Shown piece by piece: positions 32,353 through 45,000 of a DNA stretch of 64,000 nucleotides. Origin of the DNA: Morchella semilibera. Its lineage: Eukaryota > Ascomycota > Pezizomycetes > Pezizales > Morchellaceae. The stretch spans positions 1,333,973 through 1,397,972 of the forward strand of contig WBVU01000003.1 of the NCBI GenBank assembly GCA_009192285.1, in the 5' to 3' direction. Positions within the stretch are counted from its first letter, which is position 1; each line of letters starts with the position of its first letter. The notes below the pieces were generated by a model. It ran no database searches and was not told the origin of the DNA. It was given only the letters and a program-made list of their open reading frames with translations. A program made the position numbers and the translations under genes.

Positions 32353-33360
32353 CATAGAATCCATGTTGATAAAGTCTTACGCATTCTTAATCAGAATAAT
32401 GTGCAACTTAAACCAGAGAAATGCGAATGGCACATTAAAGAACTTGAAACCATATATCTCGGCTTCGTACTGACACCGGAAGAGATTAAAATGGATGAAT
32501 TACAGGTCACTACCATTAAGAATTGGGAAACCCCAGCCTGTTTGAAGGATGTACAGGAATTCCTAGGCTTTGCAAAACTTCTATTGGTGCTTTATCTATA
32601 CTTACTCAAGAGTTGTATCTCCCCTAACCACCCTAACAAAGACAGGAGTGGTTTTTAAATGGACAGAAAAGACCAAGAAGGAATTCCAAGATCTCAAGAT
32701 TGCATTTACCACCGCCCCAATAGTCAGACACTTTGATCCCAACTGAGAAATTATTGTGGAAACTGACGCCTCTAATTATGTCTCCGCTGCGATTATGTCT
32801 CAACGTGACGATGAAGGAATACTACATCCGGTCGCCTTCTTCTCTAAGAAATATACACCGGCAGAATGCAACTATGAAATATACAATAAGGGATTGTTAG
32901 CGATTATTTGAGGATTTGAAGAATGGCACTACTTTTTGGAAATTGCCCCTTACCCAGTCAAGATCCTGACGGACCACAGGAACCTCGAGTATTTTATGTC
33001 AACCAAGTTGCTAAACCGCTGTCAAACCCGTTGGTCAGAGTTCTTAACTCACTTCGATTTTGTTATACAATTTCGCCCAGGGAAGCAAGGAGGAAAACCA
33101 GATGCATTGACAAGACGATTAGGGGATCTCCCTAAGGAAGGGGATGAACGCTTCGAATATCGGTACCAGACTGTGTTAAAATGAAACAATTTGGATACTA
33201 AGCTAAGTTTGTTGGTGGGTTCTTTGGCAAATGAACCCGCTGAAGGAACGCCCACTGTCCAAGAGTTATTTTTAAAAGCTTATCAAGAAGATAGTTTCCC
33301 GAGAAAGATACTCAGAATGCTAAAAGATGGCACCAAATAATCGAAACAAATTTCCTAGCT
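32353..33360 (+). pseudogene. Ty3/gypsy pol, end of RT and RNase H (G2)
   Basis: Matches G1 from HVDKVLRILN through RNase H ([25 protein letters not shown]) into the linker before integrase. Stops include TGA at about 32743 and 32908 (G1 has CGA), TGA at 33182 and TAA at 33339 (G1 has CAA). It is cut at 33360 by D2, so integrase and chromodomain are absent. Confidence 0.9.
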
Positions 33361-33604
33361 TATAACAGAGCGTAGCGAGGACAAGGACGAGAGGTGTCAA
33401 GGTACACAACCAAGGCGAGGCGAAGCAAGGCGGAAGTATATAAGGCTAAGCGAGGTGAAGGGCGGGGTACCGGGCGAGAAACGGAGCGAGATGGAAAGGG
33501 TTACGAGACGAGGACTATAGATTTCCTCCTACCTTCCAAAGGGTAGGAGTGGGAGAACACAATAGTAACTAGAGATCCTAAAGCTTTGTATTAGCTAAAA
33601 GACA
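33361..33604 (-). mobile_element. LTR D2, truncated
   Basis: It starts TATAACAGAGCG (a changed D end) and follows family D for about 240 bp, to where the left end of P3 begins. Confidence 0.75.
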
Positions 33605-34013
33605 CATCAGCAAACCTGTAGATTTCATTGAGTGCTCCATTGGTAGGCGTTCAGGGCGCTGAGGGCACACCGGATAAAAACTCATTCTCCTGAGAACCTC
33701 GCCCAACCTCTGAGTACTCCGGGCGGAGCTTTCAGCGCCCTGAGCACCCTGAACCAAATCACAACCTCGGTTAGCGCCAGGAGTTAGGTTTTTCTCTCAG
33801 GAACACCCCTGGTGGAAACATTTTGCGCCTGGCTCCGCCTGGCTCCGCCTGGGCTTTACCTTCAAGTTTCCGTCCCTATCTCTTCTGGCAACATGCTTTT
33901 TATCATTTATCGTGCCTGGGTGTCCCTGGCGCACACATCTAGCTCCTGGTGCTACCTGGTGCTTTTCATGTATTTATTCACTTTACGATAGCTTTGAGAG
34001 ATCTTTTCTTTTC
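33605..34013. repeat. P3 left terminal region
   Basis: Non-coding, with GCGCCAGGAG, TTGCGCCTGGCTCCGCCTGG and CCTGGCGCAC units that match the right end (45140-45340). LTR D3 is inserted at its right edge. Confidence 0.6.
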
Positions 34014-34500
34014 TATCACGGAGCGAAGTGAGGACAAGGACGAGAGGTGCCAAGGGACACAACCGAGGCAAGACGAAGTGAGGCGGGCGTGTATAGGACC
34101 AAGCAAAGTAAAAGACGAGGGGTACAGGGCAAGGGGCGAAGCGAGACGAGACGGGGTACGAAACGAGGATTATAGGTTCCCTCCTACCTTCTAGAAGTAG
34201 GAGCGTGAAGACTCGATAGTGGCTAGAGATCCTTAAAGCTTTTTATTGGCTAAAGGACAGGAAGATTGCGTGAAGAAGAAAGGAAAGAAAGAGAAATCCT
34301 ACAAGCGAGGGAGAGAGCTCCCTATATATAGCCCCAGAATCTCTTCGCTGACTCATACCATAGAAACCTATAGAATCCCAAGGAAATCCTTCTATTAGAA
34401 ATTCATGCGCAACATTGACTCATAGAATCCCTGTAACAGAAACTCATAGAACACTATAGAAAAACTCCTGACTAATCTAAGTGCGCTCCACGCCGTGATA
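34014..34500 (-). mobile_element. LTR D3
   Basis: 487 bp, ends TATCACGG and CCGTGATA. The flanks (TTTTC and TATTC) are not an exact duplication. The following 34501-34639 is AT-rich P sequence without a gene. Confidence 0.8.
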
Positions 34501-34639
34501 TATTCCTTGAATGGTACGGATATATTCATTTATGGTCTCGCCACTATATAACAATTATAATAATACATATTACTATCTCTACAGACTTCCCCATACCTCT
34601 TAGAGATCTTGTTATTCCCTTAGTTATTATAGTTCTCGT

Positions 34640-35119
34640 TTTCATGGATACGCTAGGTTCGGGGGACTGGAAGGATTTGCAGGGCTGGGATTATTGTAAG
34701 CTGGGAGGCGGGGCTGAGTCAGAATAGGTTCTATGGGTTTATGTTACGCGAGAATGTGAGTCATGGTTGGGGTGATGCGAGAGTATGAGTCAGGCTTGGC
34801 TCCGGAATAAGGGATATATAAGGGAGGCAACGGCACCTACTCTGGTACTTTCTTTCTTTCGCTTTCTCTTTACGCAACGTCTTTTGTATCTATCTACAAT
34901 ACTTCATAGTCTCTATTCTCCCTAGTGACTATCGCTGCCTCTCTACTTTCTCCCACATACTTCCTGGAAGTATCGCTGCCATCTACTCCATATCTTATGA
35001 CTGTGACAAGAGCCATCTACTGATATCTTCGCTTACACGTCGCGATCAGAGACTCCCTGTGGACTCTCTGCCCCACTCTATTGCTGTTATAACTTCGCAC
35101 TCTGCGGAACGAAGCTACC
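34640..35119 (+). mobile_element. LTR B1
   Basis: It starts TTTCATGGATACGC and ends near GAAGCTACC. B2 and B3 have the same ends in reverse. It holds TGAGTCAT (34757-34764), TGAGTCA (34786-34792) and TATATAA (34815-34821), then a TTTCTTTCTTTC stretch. No parent element is identified. Confidence 0.7.
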
Positions 35120-37533
35120 CCCGACACCCCCTTAAGACTCGTCTTCTGTTATTTCTCCACCCTCCTCCTCTACTATTTCCTCTATCTCCTCCTATTCTTC
35201 CATTAGGTCCGGCTCTCCATTCGTACCATATTCAAGCCCGTGTGGTGGGGGGTTAGTTTGGCCGGGTTTAGATTTCTGGCCTTGATCTCCCCGAGCACTC
35301 CTGAGAGCTTCCAGGGTTTCCGCCAGAGCATCATCATCCTCGCTAAGACCCTCAACCGGAATATCCTCGACCGTAACCCCCTTCTTCTCTTGTATCTACA
35401 AATTATTAGTTTGGGTTATAGTTGGTAATTAAGATCGGGCTCTTACCTTCTCTTGAAGATTGTCCTTCATCAATTTCAAGATTCCTTCCTGGTTGGAACC
35501 ACTACATGACCTCTAAGTGTTTACCATCCTCTTGAAGGTTTCTAGAGCATTCGTAACACCTTGGTTAGAACCCGCCATACCTCCAGGAGCTATGAGAAAT
35601 ACTTACTCACTACACTATCATTTTGAGTCTGGAAATTTTGCGGTATCACATAATTCCCCGTGGACCATGCGCGAATCCCATGTCAAATGGCGGTTGCTAT
35701 CAGGCATATCAATGTATGGTTTATTCGGTCGAGGAAATCTGGTTCACGGGATCCTCGCCTCCTAGCCCCATCAAAAAACCTATAATATAAAACCTCGATA
35801 ATCTCCGGAGCTAAGAATTTGCAGCTGCATGCCTAAGGCTTGTTAGAGCTATCGTCGTGGTTCCCAAGAACTTGAATTTGGATATACCTCATAATGCGCT
35901 GGATGGCTGATGAACCGATCATTCCTCAAAAGATAGTCGACTCTTTCGGCCATCTCCACTTGTGTGCGAATTTTTGCAATTCCGTAAATTCTGGAGTCTG
36001 CTAGCCGTTCCTGCACTACGCTCATCAAGTGTGACCGCACTCGGGAGTGCAAGCTTCTAACCTGTGGGGCCTCCTCAGTTCCCTAGGAGCTATCATGGGA
36101 TCTTCGGGGACACTCACCTGTTTTATAATGACCTCGTCGATTTCTACGCTAATTCCCAAATTAAATTATGACTTGCTTGTACCCACATATTCATCACCAA
36201 TACTGAGAGTCTCGCAGGGCTTGGAAAAGGCTCTTCAAACAGTGTGTGATCACCTATCAATATACTACACTTTTTCTCAATCCTTTGAGCTTCCAAAGGA
36301 AGCATACTCGCACTTCTAGAGTTTGGAGCAGGTGTACGAGGTATCTGGCCAGCAGAAGCTTGATGAGAGCTTTCAGGAGTTTGGTAAGAATACCTGTCGT
36401 CATCATGAGGCGGAGGTAAAGAAGGTAAAGGCGACAGATAGTTAGGGTTCGCTGTATCGTTATTCCGAGGTGGTCTCCCTAGTGGGGATGGCTCCATTGT
36501 TCGAGGCATTAGAGAGCTAATCCCAAAGCTCGGAGTACCGCCCCAGGAGCTATCATCGCTTGGTGGCATGAATCCAGGATTCAATGCCATTGGTGTTGGT
36601 GACGATTCTCCTAACCTAGAAGAGGAAGGGGGGGGGATACGAAAAGATGAAGAGTAATTAAAAGCACTCAGTCTCCTGGGGGTAGCAGTAGGAGCCATCA
36701 CTGGGTCCACAGGAGTCATCGGCGGTCTTTGTGGAGCGCTTGATGGATTTATCGTTGGCTTCGACGATGTACGATTTCCCTTCTAAAATTTCTTTCATCT
36801 CAGTCACTTATCAAAAAAAAAGACTGGGGTTAATTACTTGAATAACGTTAATCTCCACTTCTGACGACGCAATTGCCTCAGCAACCGCACCGGTGGGCTT
36901 TCTCCGAGCACTCGCCACACCTCTGTCAGTCGTTACCTGGCGACTAGGAGGTCTCTTTCCGGCCACTTGCGTACCCGGGGGTCTCTTATCTCCGACCTGC
37001 GTACCCGGGGGTCTTTTGTCTGCGAACTGATGCCTCACGCTTTGTTCGCGTAGTACTGGAGTGTCTAGGTTATCATCATATTCTGAAGAACTGGTTGTAA
37101 GGCGCTCTTGAACCCCTTGCTCTCCCTCGGACGGGTGTCTTTCGAGGTTAAACTCTACTCGAGCACCGGATTTTCTAGATTTTTTGTTCTGTCGAGAATG
37201 GCCTTTAAGAGATGATTTGGGGACTCCCTGGGCTTTGGTCGAGGCTTTGGTCGAACGGCGCTCTGGGGGGTCAGGTAAGTCCTCATCCGATGAGATTTCA
37301 TTTAGAGGCCTAAAGCGTTTACGAGAAGAAGTACTCTTTTGGGGCAGGCGCTTTCCTTGAGCTTTCTTCGTGGTTGTGCTAACTCTCGTGAAAGTGTTGG
37401 GAGCTTTCTCGGGTACAGCCTCACCCTCGTTCGAATCTTGCTCTGTAGTTTCCCCATTGTGGTCTTCAGGGTCAGGGAGGCTTGGAGTGGATTTGGTCGT
37501 TTCCGACGTTGAGGGACGCTTTGCTTGAGGCAT
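35120..37533 (-). pseudogene. P3 ORF3 (DUF6532-like), nearly complete
   Basis: Exon 1 (37533 to about 36838) encodes a Ser/Lys-rich, probably nuclear part with RKRFRPLNEISSDEDLPDPP and three KRPP.TQV units, ending GAVAEAIASSEVEINVIQ. Exon 2 (about 36760-36120) has a Ser/Pro-rich stretch and IGDHTLFEEPFPSPARLSVL. The next exon has VRSHLMSVVQERLADSRIYG and LLRNDRFISHP; a further one FLAPEIIEVLYYRFFD and FLDRINHTLICLIATAI, a TGA (35683-35685), then HGIRAWSTGNYV. This series (charged helix, FI.HP, AP.I...FF, L..TAI..A...W.TG) is what I know of DUF6532. The TGA probably replaces CGA. The C-terminal acidic end reaches about 35130. Role unknown; its recurrence in P elements suggests a transposon-linked function. 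Confidence 0.65.
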
Positions 37534-38141
37534 CTTGATGCCTGTGAGGGCTCTCCTGAGGGTTTTGAAGGCTGTCCTGATTTCTAATCAAAAGAAGTGC
37601 TTGGCGTGAAAATTTTCATGTAATCTAAAGCTAACCACATACAGACAAAATTGGCTAATTAGATGGGCTGGGCACACCAATTTGGGTTAAAATAGCCTCA
37701 TCGGTAATCACTCGCAATAATGATGTTTTCAGGAGCCTTCGCGATAGCTTTCAAGATCACTAGTAGCATTCGGGCTTCAAATCACTTTGATATTCGCTAC
37801 CTATCAGTATCAAATAAATACTCCCAACCTAAGAATAAATCAACGCTCTCTAATAATACCAAGCCTCAAATCAACACTCTCTAATAATAGTAATCACCAA
37901 AAATGCTACGTGGTTAATATGCGCGGACCAAGGAAACAACAAATAATACCGAACACAAAGCTGTTACCGGACCGTGTTGAGAGCTCTTATAGCTATCGCC
38001 AAACCTTTCAAAATCTCTGTATACCCTAACAAAAATAGTGGGAGAAAAAAATCTGTGGATCAGTTAATAGATCAATCATGCTAAAATGCGAATAACTCAC
38101 TAGAATCTCGCAAAACCTGTCCAAACTCTCGCCAAAGAGGC
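37534..38141. other. spacer between P3 ORF2 and ORF3
   Basis: AT-rich, non-coding. It contains the ORF3 upstream region and P3-type motifs such as GGAGCCTTCGCGATAGC and TATAGCTATCGCCAAACC. No other feature seen. Confidence 0.45.
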
Positions 38142-39426
38142 CTAAACACTATCACCATCACCATCACCACTACCTCCGGGGAGGGGAACCAAGGGAGTCT
38201 TCAGCTTTCCCGTTGCGCGGCACCGCGGGTTTTTGGCTCTGTCCTCCTCACGCTTCTGAGCGATCTCCGCAGCCCCCCAGACACGCCCGATTCTGAAGTT
38301 AGGATCCGCAATACCAACACCCACAGGGTACTTATTAAGGTACTTCTGATTGAGGAGCTCAAGGGCTGATTGCTGCCTATTCCGACGTGATGAGATCTTG
38401 TGGAGGTTTACCTGGAACGACGCATCACTCTTCGGCATGATAAGTCTGGTTCCAATGGAGGTCAATCTAACTCCGCCCTCAAACTCAGAGTCTTCAGCCG
38501 GATAATCAAAGTGTCCATAATCGTCACTAGTGGTGTATGGCTGGTATAGTCTTCTAGGAGGGGTTTCATCACCACCATGGGGTTCAGTCTGGCCTACTCT
38601 GTGAAGTATGGCCAGAACACGGAGAGGTTTCGCCCGACTTCCGAGCATCCAGGCTTCTACCTCTTCAGTGTCCATAATGCGGACCCAGACTGGCTCCTCT
38701 TCCAGTTCGGCTGGTTGGTTCATCGAGCCATAGAATTCCCGGACCAACCGACCAATGGGGATATGCTTGCAGGCGACTCTTCCAAGCTCTTGGATATTCC
38801 TCCGAGTCATCACGTCAGCGTAACTAGGCTCATTATGTGCATGGGTCCAAGTGTATTCCCGTCTCCTAGCATCAGTATCGTATTCATTAAAACGGTCAGG
38901 GTCGACAATGGTGACCCAGATATGAGTCCGCTCAGATTGTGGCGATAGCTTTTGGCGCTTTGCCGAGTGCCCTGAGAGCCCTTGCGGCAGATCATCCAAA
39001 TCGTCAGCGTCCAGCTCGGGGTCGTGAGCGTCAATCTCGGTGAATTCCCGATTCCCCAAGCCCTTAGAGATCTTTTCCTTCCGACTGACATCGACCACTA
39101 GCCAGGTAAGTGCTTCCTGTATCTTGGCCCTGGCGCTATTCCTCTGGCCCTCCCATGATCGTGGCCAAACCTACCAGAGGCCTCTGTTCAAGAAGCCATG
39201 CCACCAACTCATTAAAATGAGTAAGCCCGCTAGTTCTTTTATTGATCCATCTTGTTCTTGTCATCTCTGCGGCGAGGTCTTTCCTCAATCTGTTGTAACC
39301 CTTTGGGAAGGCGGCCAATCCCAAAGTCACCTTGGCAGTGCTTGCGTCCATCGAAACAACCTCCTTTGACCACCTTGCCTTGAAAGCCTTTTTTTTTTTC
39401 TGTCTCTGACCACGTCCTTGTGAGGC

Positions 39427-39550
39427 GTGGCGAGGTTCGTCTTCGTTGTCTCCGTCACCGTCCTCGTCTTCGTCCCCGTCTTCGTCCTCGTCTTCGTCCT
39501 CGTCTTCGTCCTCGTCCTCGTCCTCGTCTTCGTCTTTGTTTTCGTCTCCG
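39427..39550 (-). repeat. Asp/Glu-coding hexanucleotide repeat in ORF2
   Basis: GAGGACGAAGAC-like repeats, coding for a run of alternating E and D in ORF2. The P4 copy (about 46855-46975) is shorter and has interruptions, so the tract varies in length. Confidence 0.8.
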
Positions 39551-39962
39551 TCCTCAGGATGATTGTGCTTGTCTCTATCTTCGTTTTGATGTGCGCTCTT
39601 AGATATCGTGATAGCTCTGGGAGCTTTGTGTATGGCTCTCGGAGGTGTACTAGCAGGCTGGGAATTAGTAGTAGAGGATGACCCAGACCGCAGATCTTGT
39701 CGGGCAGTTGGTGCTGTTGCTGTTGCTCTTGGAGCTTTGGAGGTGACTTTTGGAGTGCTTGGGCCTGCAACAGCAGTCCTTGTTGCTGATGCTGATGTGG
39801 TTTTGGAGGTATCTTTTGGAATGCTTGGGCCTGCGACAGCGGTCCGTGTTGCTGATGCTGAGGTGGTTTTGGAAGTTTTTGCTGTGGTTTTGGAAGTTTT
39901 TGCTGTGGTTCTGGAAGTTGTTTCTGAGGCTTTGGGAGATGTGATAGTCTCTGGGGTGCTTG

Positions 39963-40595
39963 TGTAACGGAGTAGCCCGACGCAAGGAAGAAGATGACAA
40001 TGATGACGCAGAAGAACCGAGGAGCACAGTCTGCGCAACGAGGGGACTGATGAAGACAGAGGCGACACCAGCCAGGCAAAAGCACAGGCACAGGCAAAGG
40101 CAAAGGCAAGAGCAAGGACACAAGAGCGCAGAACAGGGAAGGTGAGGACCGAATGGACCTCAACGAGGACGATGAGAGGTACTATGAGTTTCCTCTTGTC
40201 AGAGGATCGAGTCTTTGATACAAGAAGCTATGACTTTAGAAATAGCAGTAGATTTCTAGGTACCAGAATAACAGGAAGACGAGACAGAGAGAAAAGAAAG
40301 AAAGAACTAAGGAAAACATCTATCCCCGCTATTTAACACACCTCCTCCACTGGTCCGCTATGACTCACACTGTTACTCATAGAACCCCATAGAAACCCAT
40401 CGCTACCACACCTCGTAATCCTCCCCACCATCTCCGCTATTCTACATTACCAATCCATCACGCCATCGAACCTCCTAAAACCTAATGACGACAACCTCCA
40501 ACTCGTATTCCCCGCTCTCGCTTAACATTACCACATCAATCATAACCATACCTCACCTACCGGACAGTCGGGACAGATGCCAAGACGCCGGGACA
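39963..40595 (-). mobile_element. solo LTR A11 in P3 ORF2
   Basis: 633 bp, with the 5-bp duplication GCTTG (39958-39962 and 40596-40600). The homologous position in P4 (near 47357) is an empty site that reads through GGTGCTTGGATAAGC. Confidence 0.95.
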
Positions 40596-41284
40596 GCTTG
40601 GATAAGCTTTAGCTAATGCGATATCTGCTGCTGCTGTTGCCTTTTTCCAAACTGGGGGGGCCTTGGGTGCTTGCGAAGCCTTGGGCGGCGCGGGAGCAGT
40701 CTTCGTGGATGTCAGCGCATGTTTAAGGGTGAGGTCTGGTGGTGGACCGTCGTAACTCCAGGGAATTCCTACTCTATGTGGGAAGATAGTCAACTCTTCC
40801 TCTTCTGCTTCGGGGACAGGCTGGTGCAGACGCTTTTGAGGGGTTGGTCGAGATCTTTCAGGGCTTCCGGGAGTGATGTCAGGACTATCAGGAGCCTGCA
40901 GGTTCGAGCGATGGGGTCGTGTAGCAATCTTGTCTTCCGAATCAAGAACTGGTTGGCGCCCACGTTTTCGGGGGGTTGCGAACAATCTTGGAGAGCTTTG
41001 AGGAGGGCTATCAAGAGCTTGTGGGTTCGAATGACGGGGTCTTGTGGCAATATTCTCTTCGGATTCAGGGACTGGTTGGCGCTGACGCTTTCGGGGGGTT
41101 TGGATCTCTACTCTAGGGCTTTTGGCAGTGCTTTGTAAGGTCTCGTGAGTACGATGGGAGGGGCCTTTCGACTTGCCACCGGACTGGAGGTATGTTAGAA
41201 ACTAATGTATAGTGATTAGGGAACAACCATGTGGTGTTTATATACTACCTTCCCAGGGGTACTCTTAGTAGCATTGGGAGGCAT

Positions 41285-42009
41285 CTTTCAACTGGAAATT
41301 CTGGGGAGGTATCAAGTTGAAAGTGTCGAAGTGGATGATATCTAGTTGAAATGAAATTGAAAAGGCTGGACGAACAAGAATGATTAACGTAATATAGGTA
41401 GAAGCACCAGCTCAATGCCTGGCGAAGTTGTGAAGAGTAATGGGAATGGTGAAGAAAGGTCTCCCAAGGGTGGAAGAAGAGGTTCTTTTACCTCTTCTTC
41501 CAACACTCACACAAAATCAAATTAGTCATTAAGAGCTATGAGAGGATCTTTCAAAAGCTTCTACAGTCTTCGCCAGAACGCACAGAGCCAGAATCATTGA
41601 TTGCTCGGGTGTGTTCGACGGTTTTGGGCAAGTTACTAAATGACGTAGATTAGTATGAGTGTTGGTATTCGAGTCCGTTTTGGTGTTGGCATGATGGCTT
41701 TTCTTCGAATCGTTAGCTGTTCTGATTTGTTTTCAAGTACAGATGTAGTCATTTGGGTATCAAAAGATAGGGATTTCTCGGCATTGCCCACGATTTTGAG
41801 CCACGATTTCGAGGGTACTCGTGAAACCTTTTGCAATAGTGGTGAATCCCTAGAAGGTTTGGCCGATATGTGCGATAGATGTTGGGTTTGATCTGAAAGC
41901 ATATGTTGGTTAGTTTTCAACGTGAATATATGACGTTGCTAGAAAGTTTGTTTGGCAAGAGGTTGTGTGCCCTTCAATACACCCTCACAAGTATTAGTAA
42001 TCCACAGGC
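41285..42009. promoter_or_regulatory. shared intergenic region of P3 ORF2 and transposase
   Basis: 725 bp between divergent genes, nearly identical to 48060-48805 in P4. No TATA box can be assigned with certainty. It contains the P-type motif AAGAGCTATGAGAGG...CTTCGCCAGAAC at 41530-41580 and a C/T-CTTCTTCC stretch near 41480-41505. Confidence 0.45.
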
Positions 42010-45000
42010 TTGGCAGTAGTAATTTTGACACCTCCGAGAGCCATGGGAGCTATCGCCAACCTAATGAAGTCCTCCTGTCCTTTTTGCAGCAAGCGATACA
42101 GCTCCTCGGCGAACTTTGAGAAGCACCTACGGAATAATCACCCTAACGAAGCGGATGGATGGTTCACAAATCAATGCGATCTTTTGCAGGAGAATCACAA
42201 ACGACTACAGGAGTCTCACAAGGTTTCAGATGGCTCTGATCTGGATGATGCTAGTTGCGAGGATGGGTCATCTACATATTCTGACTTCTCTCAACAAGCT
42301 GCTGGAGATTCAGACCTAGAATCAGAGTCTTAATTTGTAGACGATAGGGAGGATTGTGAGGAGGAGTTGGGAGTTACTCGCGATGCATCCACCACGGTCT
42401 ACGAAGGTGCTGGGGAGGCTCTATATCGTTCTGAGGGCTATCAGGAAAGCGCACAACGGCTTCTCTGCAATCCGTGGCAACCTTTCAACTCATCGTATGA
42501 ATTCCGGATGGCGCGGTACTTTATTTTGTCCAAAGAATCACAAGGAAGTATCGATAGCTTCTTTCTACATGCCCCCGGAGACCATCGCCATAGCTCCTAT
42601 AGAAATGGGCGAGGTTTTATACGAAAAATGGAGGAAATGAACGATTGCCTAGGGAGATCAACATGGAACCACGCGGAGGTTGTTATAGGAGGGAAAAACA
42701 TACCATACTACTATCGCAACCCTATGACAATTATTCGATTCCTCCTTGGACAACGGGCATTTAAGGAGTCTCTTATATTTGCACCGTCAATGGAGTACAA
42801 CGAGAACTTGAAGGGAGAGAGAATTTACGGCGAAACGCATACAGGGGACTAGTGGTGGGAAACACAGGTGAGGAGAAGCTTTCCGAGATCTTTAGGAGGT
42901 TTCGTTAGAGTCAGAAAAGTCATGACTGATCTCAAAAAGAATTCTCTCCCTGAGGGTTCAACGTTAGTTCCGGTAATCTATGCCTCGGATGGCACTTGAC
43001 GAACTTTAGTGGTGATAAAAAGGCATGGCCAATCTATCTCACAATTGGGAATATCAATTCCTCTGTGAGAATGAAAGTCTCTAGGCACTCGTTAGTACTC
43101 CTAGCGCTATTACCAGTGCCCCCTAAGCTCAGTTCAAATACGAGTGCGAATGCAACTTTGTGTCGGGAATCGCAGATGGCTCTGCACAATGCTCTCAAAG
43201 ATATCTTCAAAAGCCTGAAAAATAGTGGCGAGGAGGGCGAGTTGACATCCTGCGCGGATGGATATGAATGGCTATGTTTTCCTGTACTGTGTGGGTGGAT
43301 CGCGGACTAACCTGAGTACGCCTCGTTGTAAAACATCAGCAATTTCGCCTGCCCAAGATGTGAGGTGGAGTATAAGAACCTTGGAAGCTATCGGCAGAGC
43401 TCTATGCGTGATCAAGAGACCTACCAGGAGATGGTACGGCAGTTTAATGAGAACCCGACGAATACATCACCAGTAGAATACCTTGTATCGAGGTCTTTGA
43501 AGACTCTCTTCAATGCTTTATGGGATATGCCGAGATGCAAGGTGTACGACTTGAACAAACCGGATCTATTGCACAACATCTACCTCGAAATGTTAAAGCA
43601 TATGATGGAATAGGTTCAAGGATTTCTCAAGAAACACGGGCGTCTCGACGCGTTCGATATAGCATGGTCAAAGATTGGGCCTTATCCTCAGCTTGCAGTA
43701 CCGAACAAGCCTTATAGGGCAACCACGCAATGGCAGGGGAAAGAGATGCGAAACCTAGGGCGTATAGTTCTGGGAGCTTTCGCGGTGGCTCTGAGAAATC
43801 CAGGGAGTTCTGTCGGAGCTGACTTCGGAAAGGCTTTGAAATGCGTTCGGGCACTGATTGACTTTCACCTGATGGCTCAATACGGGAATCATACCAAGAG
43901 TACACTTGAATATTTGGAGGGTTATCTCAAGGACTTCCATAGGTATAAGGATATCTTTTTAGAATTTCGAGCCTACAAGCAAACTAAGAAAGATGCAAAG
44001 AATCGAACACGGGCTCTACGGCAGGAGGGCTCTCAGAGGATTGACCGTGGCTTAGAAGAGGTCTGCGAGATCCGCGAGAAATCTCATTTCAACTTCATCA
44101 AATTGCATCAATTATCACATTACCGAGAGCATGTAGAGCGATTCGGGAATATTCCTATGTTCTTTACGGATATCAGCGAACTGGCCCACGTACACCAAAT
44201 CAAAGAAGCATACGCCGCTTCAAACAAAGTTGTTGCGGCGACCCAAATTCTTGATTACGGCGGAAGACGATTGGCACTAGAAATACGGATACTGAACCTC
44301 AAGGATATCGTGGAAGCTGACGGATCTTCTAAGAACCGCAACGAGAGCCTATGGGAGCATCGTGAGAACCTGCGGGAATTACTTGATATTTTTAAGATAG
44401 AAGACCGCAAGAGAGCACCGAATGAACGGCCTATAATCGACTCCGAGTTGCCCTTAAAAAGGCTTTGCAACCGCTCTACTAGGCTAGAAAGCCTATGCGA
44501 TATTGCAGATGAACTCAAGATGAGTAGAATAAGATTTTATCGCATGATAAGAGAATATGCGGAGGATGCGGGGTGTTCAGAGAACTTTGGCGGAAGCCTT
44601 GAGAACCTTGGCAAGCTCCGAGTTGAACGATTTACCTGCCTCCAGGTTCCGGTTCCAATTTTTCAAAGACCAGATGCGTACGAAATTCATAACCTGCGCT
44701 GCACGGGAAATGCAGCATTTAGAAAAGGATCACCGAGGAGAGATTGGACATGGGTAACGGTGGGGACTCGAGATCAATGGGGAGCGTTTGGGGGAAGGCT
44801 ACCAGGACGCCTGGAGGCTTTATTTAAGCTACGAGATAATAGGGGACGGGCGCACCGGCTATGCGCGATCGAACTCTTGGAGGCCAAGGACCTAGGGATT
44901 CCCGATAGCTCTCATGGTCTTCTTAAAGCCTCTAGAAGGAGTAGTAACCAAATTTTGGTAGTGAATATACGGTGTATTTTAGGGATGGCACATTTATTTG

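Larger units (their letters stand above)
38142..41284 (-). pseudogene. P3 ORF2 (unknown Plavaka-associated protein)
   Basis: Short exon 1 (ATG 41284 to about 41250, MPPNATKSTPGK), intron with donor GTAGTA, branch CTAAC and acceptor CCTCCAG, then a long exon from 41183. The N-terminal half has two TPRKR.RQPV.(D/E)SE(E/D) units, Ser/Thr/Lys repeats (SATRTAVAGPS twice) and an Asp/Glu tract (39430-39550). The conserved half has RLRKDLAAEMTRTRWINKRTSG, ALTWLVVDVSRKEK, HIWVTIVDPDRF, RLVREFYGSM, EVEAWMLGSRAKPLRVLAILHR and a basic C-terminus. It resembles no family I can name; the acid and basic tracts suggest a nucleic-acid- or chromatin-associated protein (inference). It is interrupted by LTR A11 and has one extra G near 39160 relative to P4, giving a stop at 39136. 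Confidence 0.75.

Noticed and set aside
39427-39967. Long Val/Phe/Leu-rich open frames on the plus strand that look like membrane proteins
   Set aside because: They are the reverse strand of the Asp/Glu tract and Ser/Thr/Ala repeats of ORF2; the same artefact recurs at 46851-47364.
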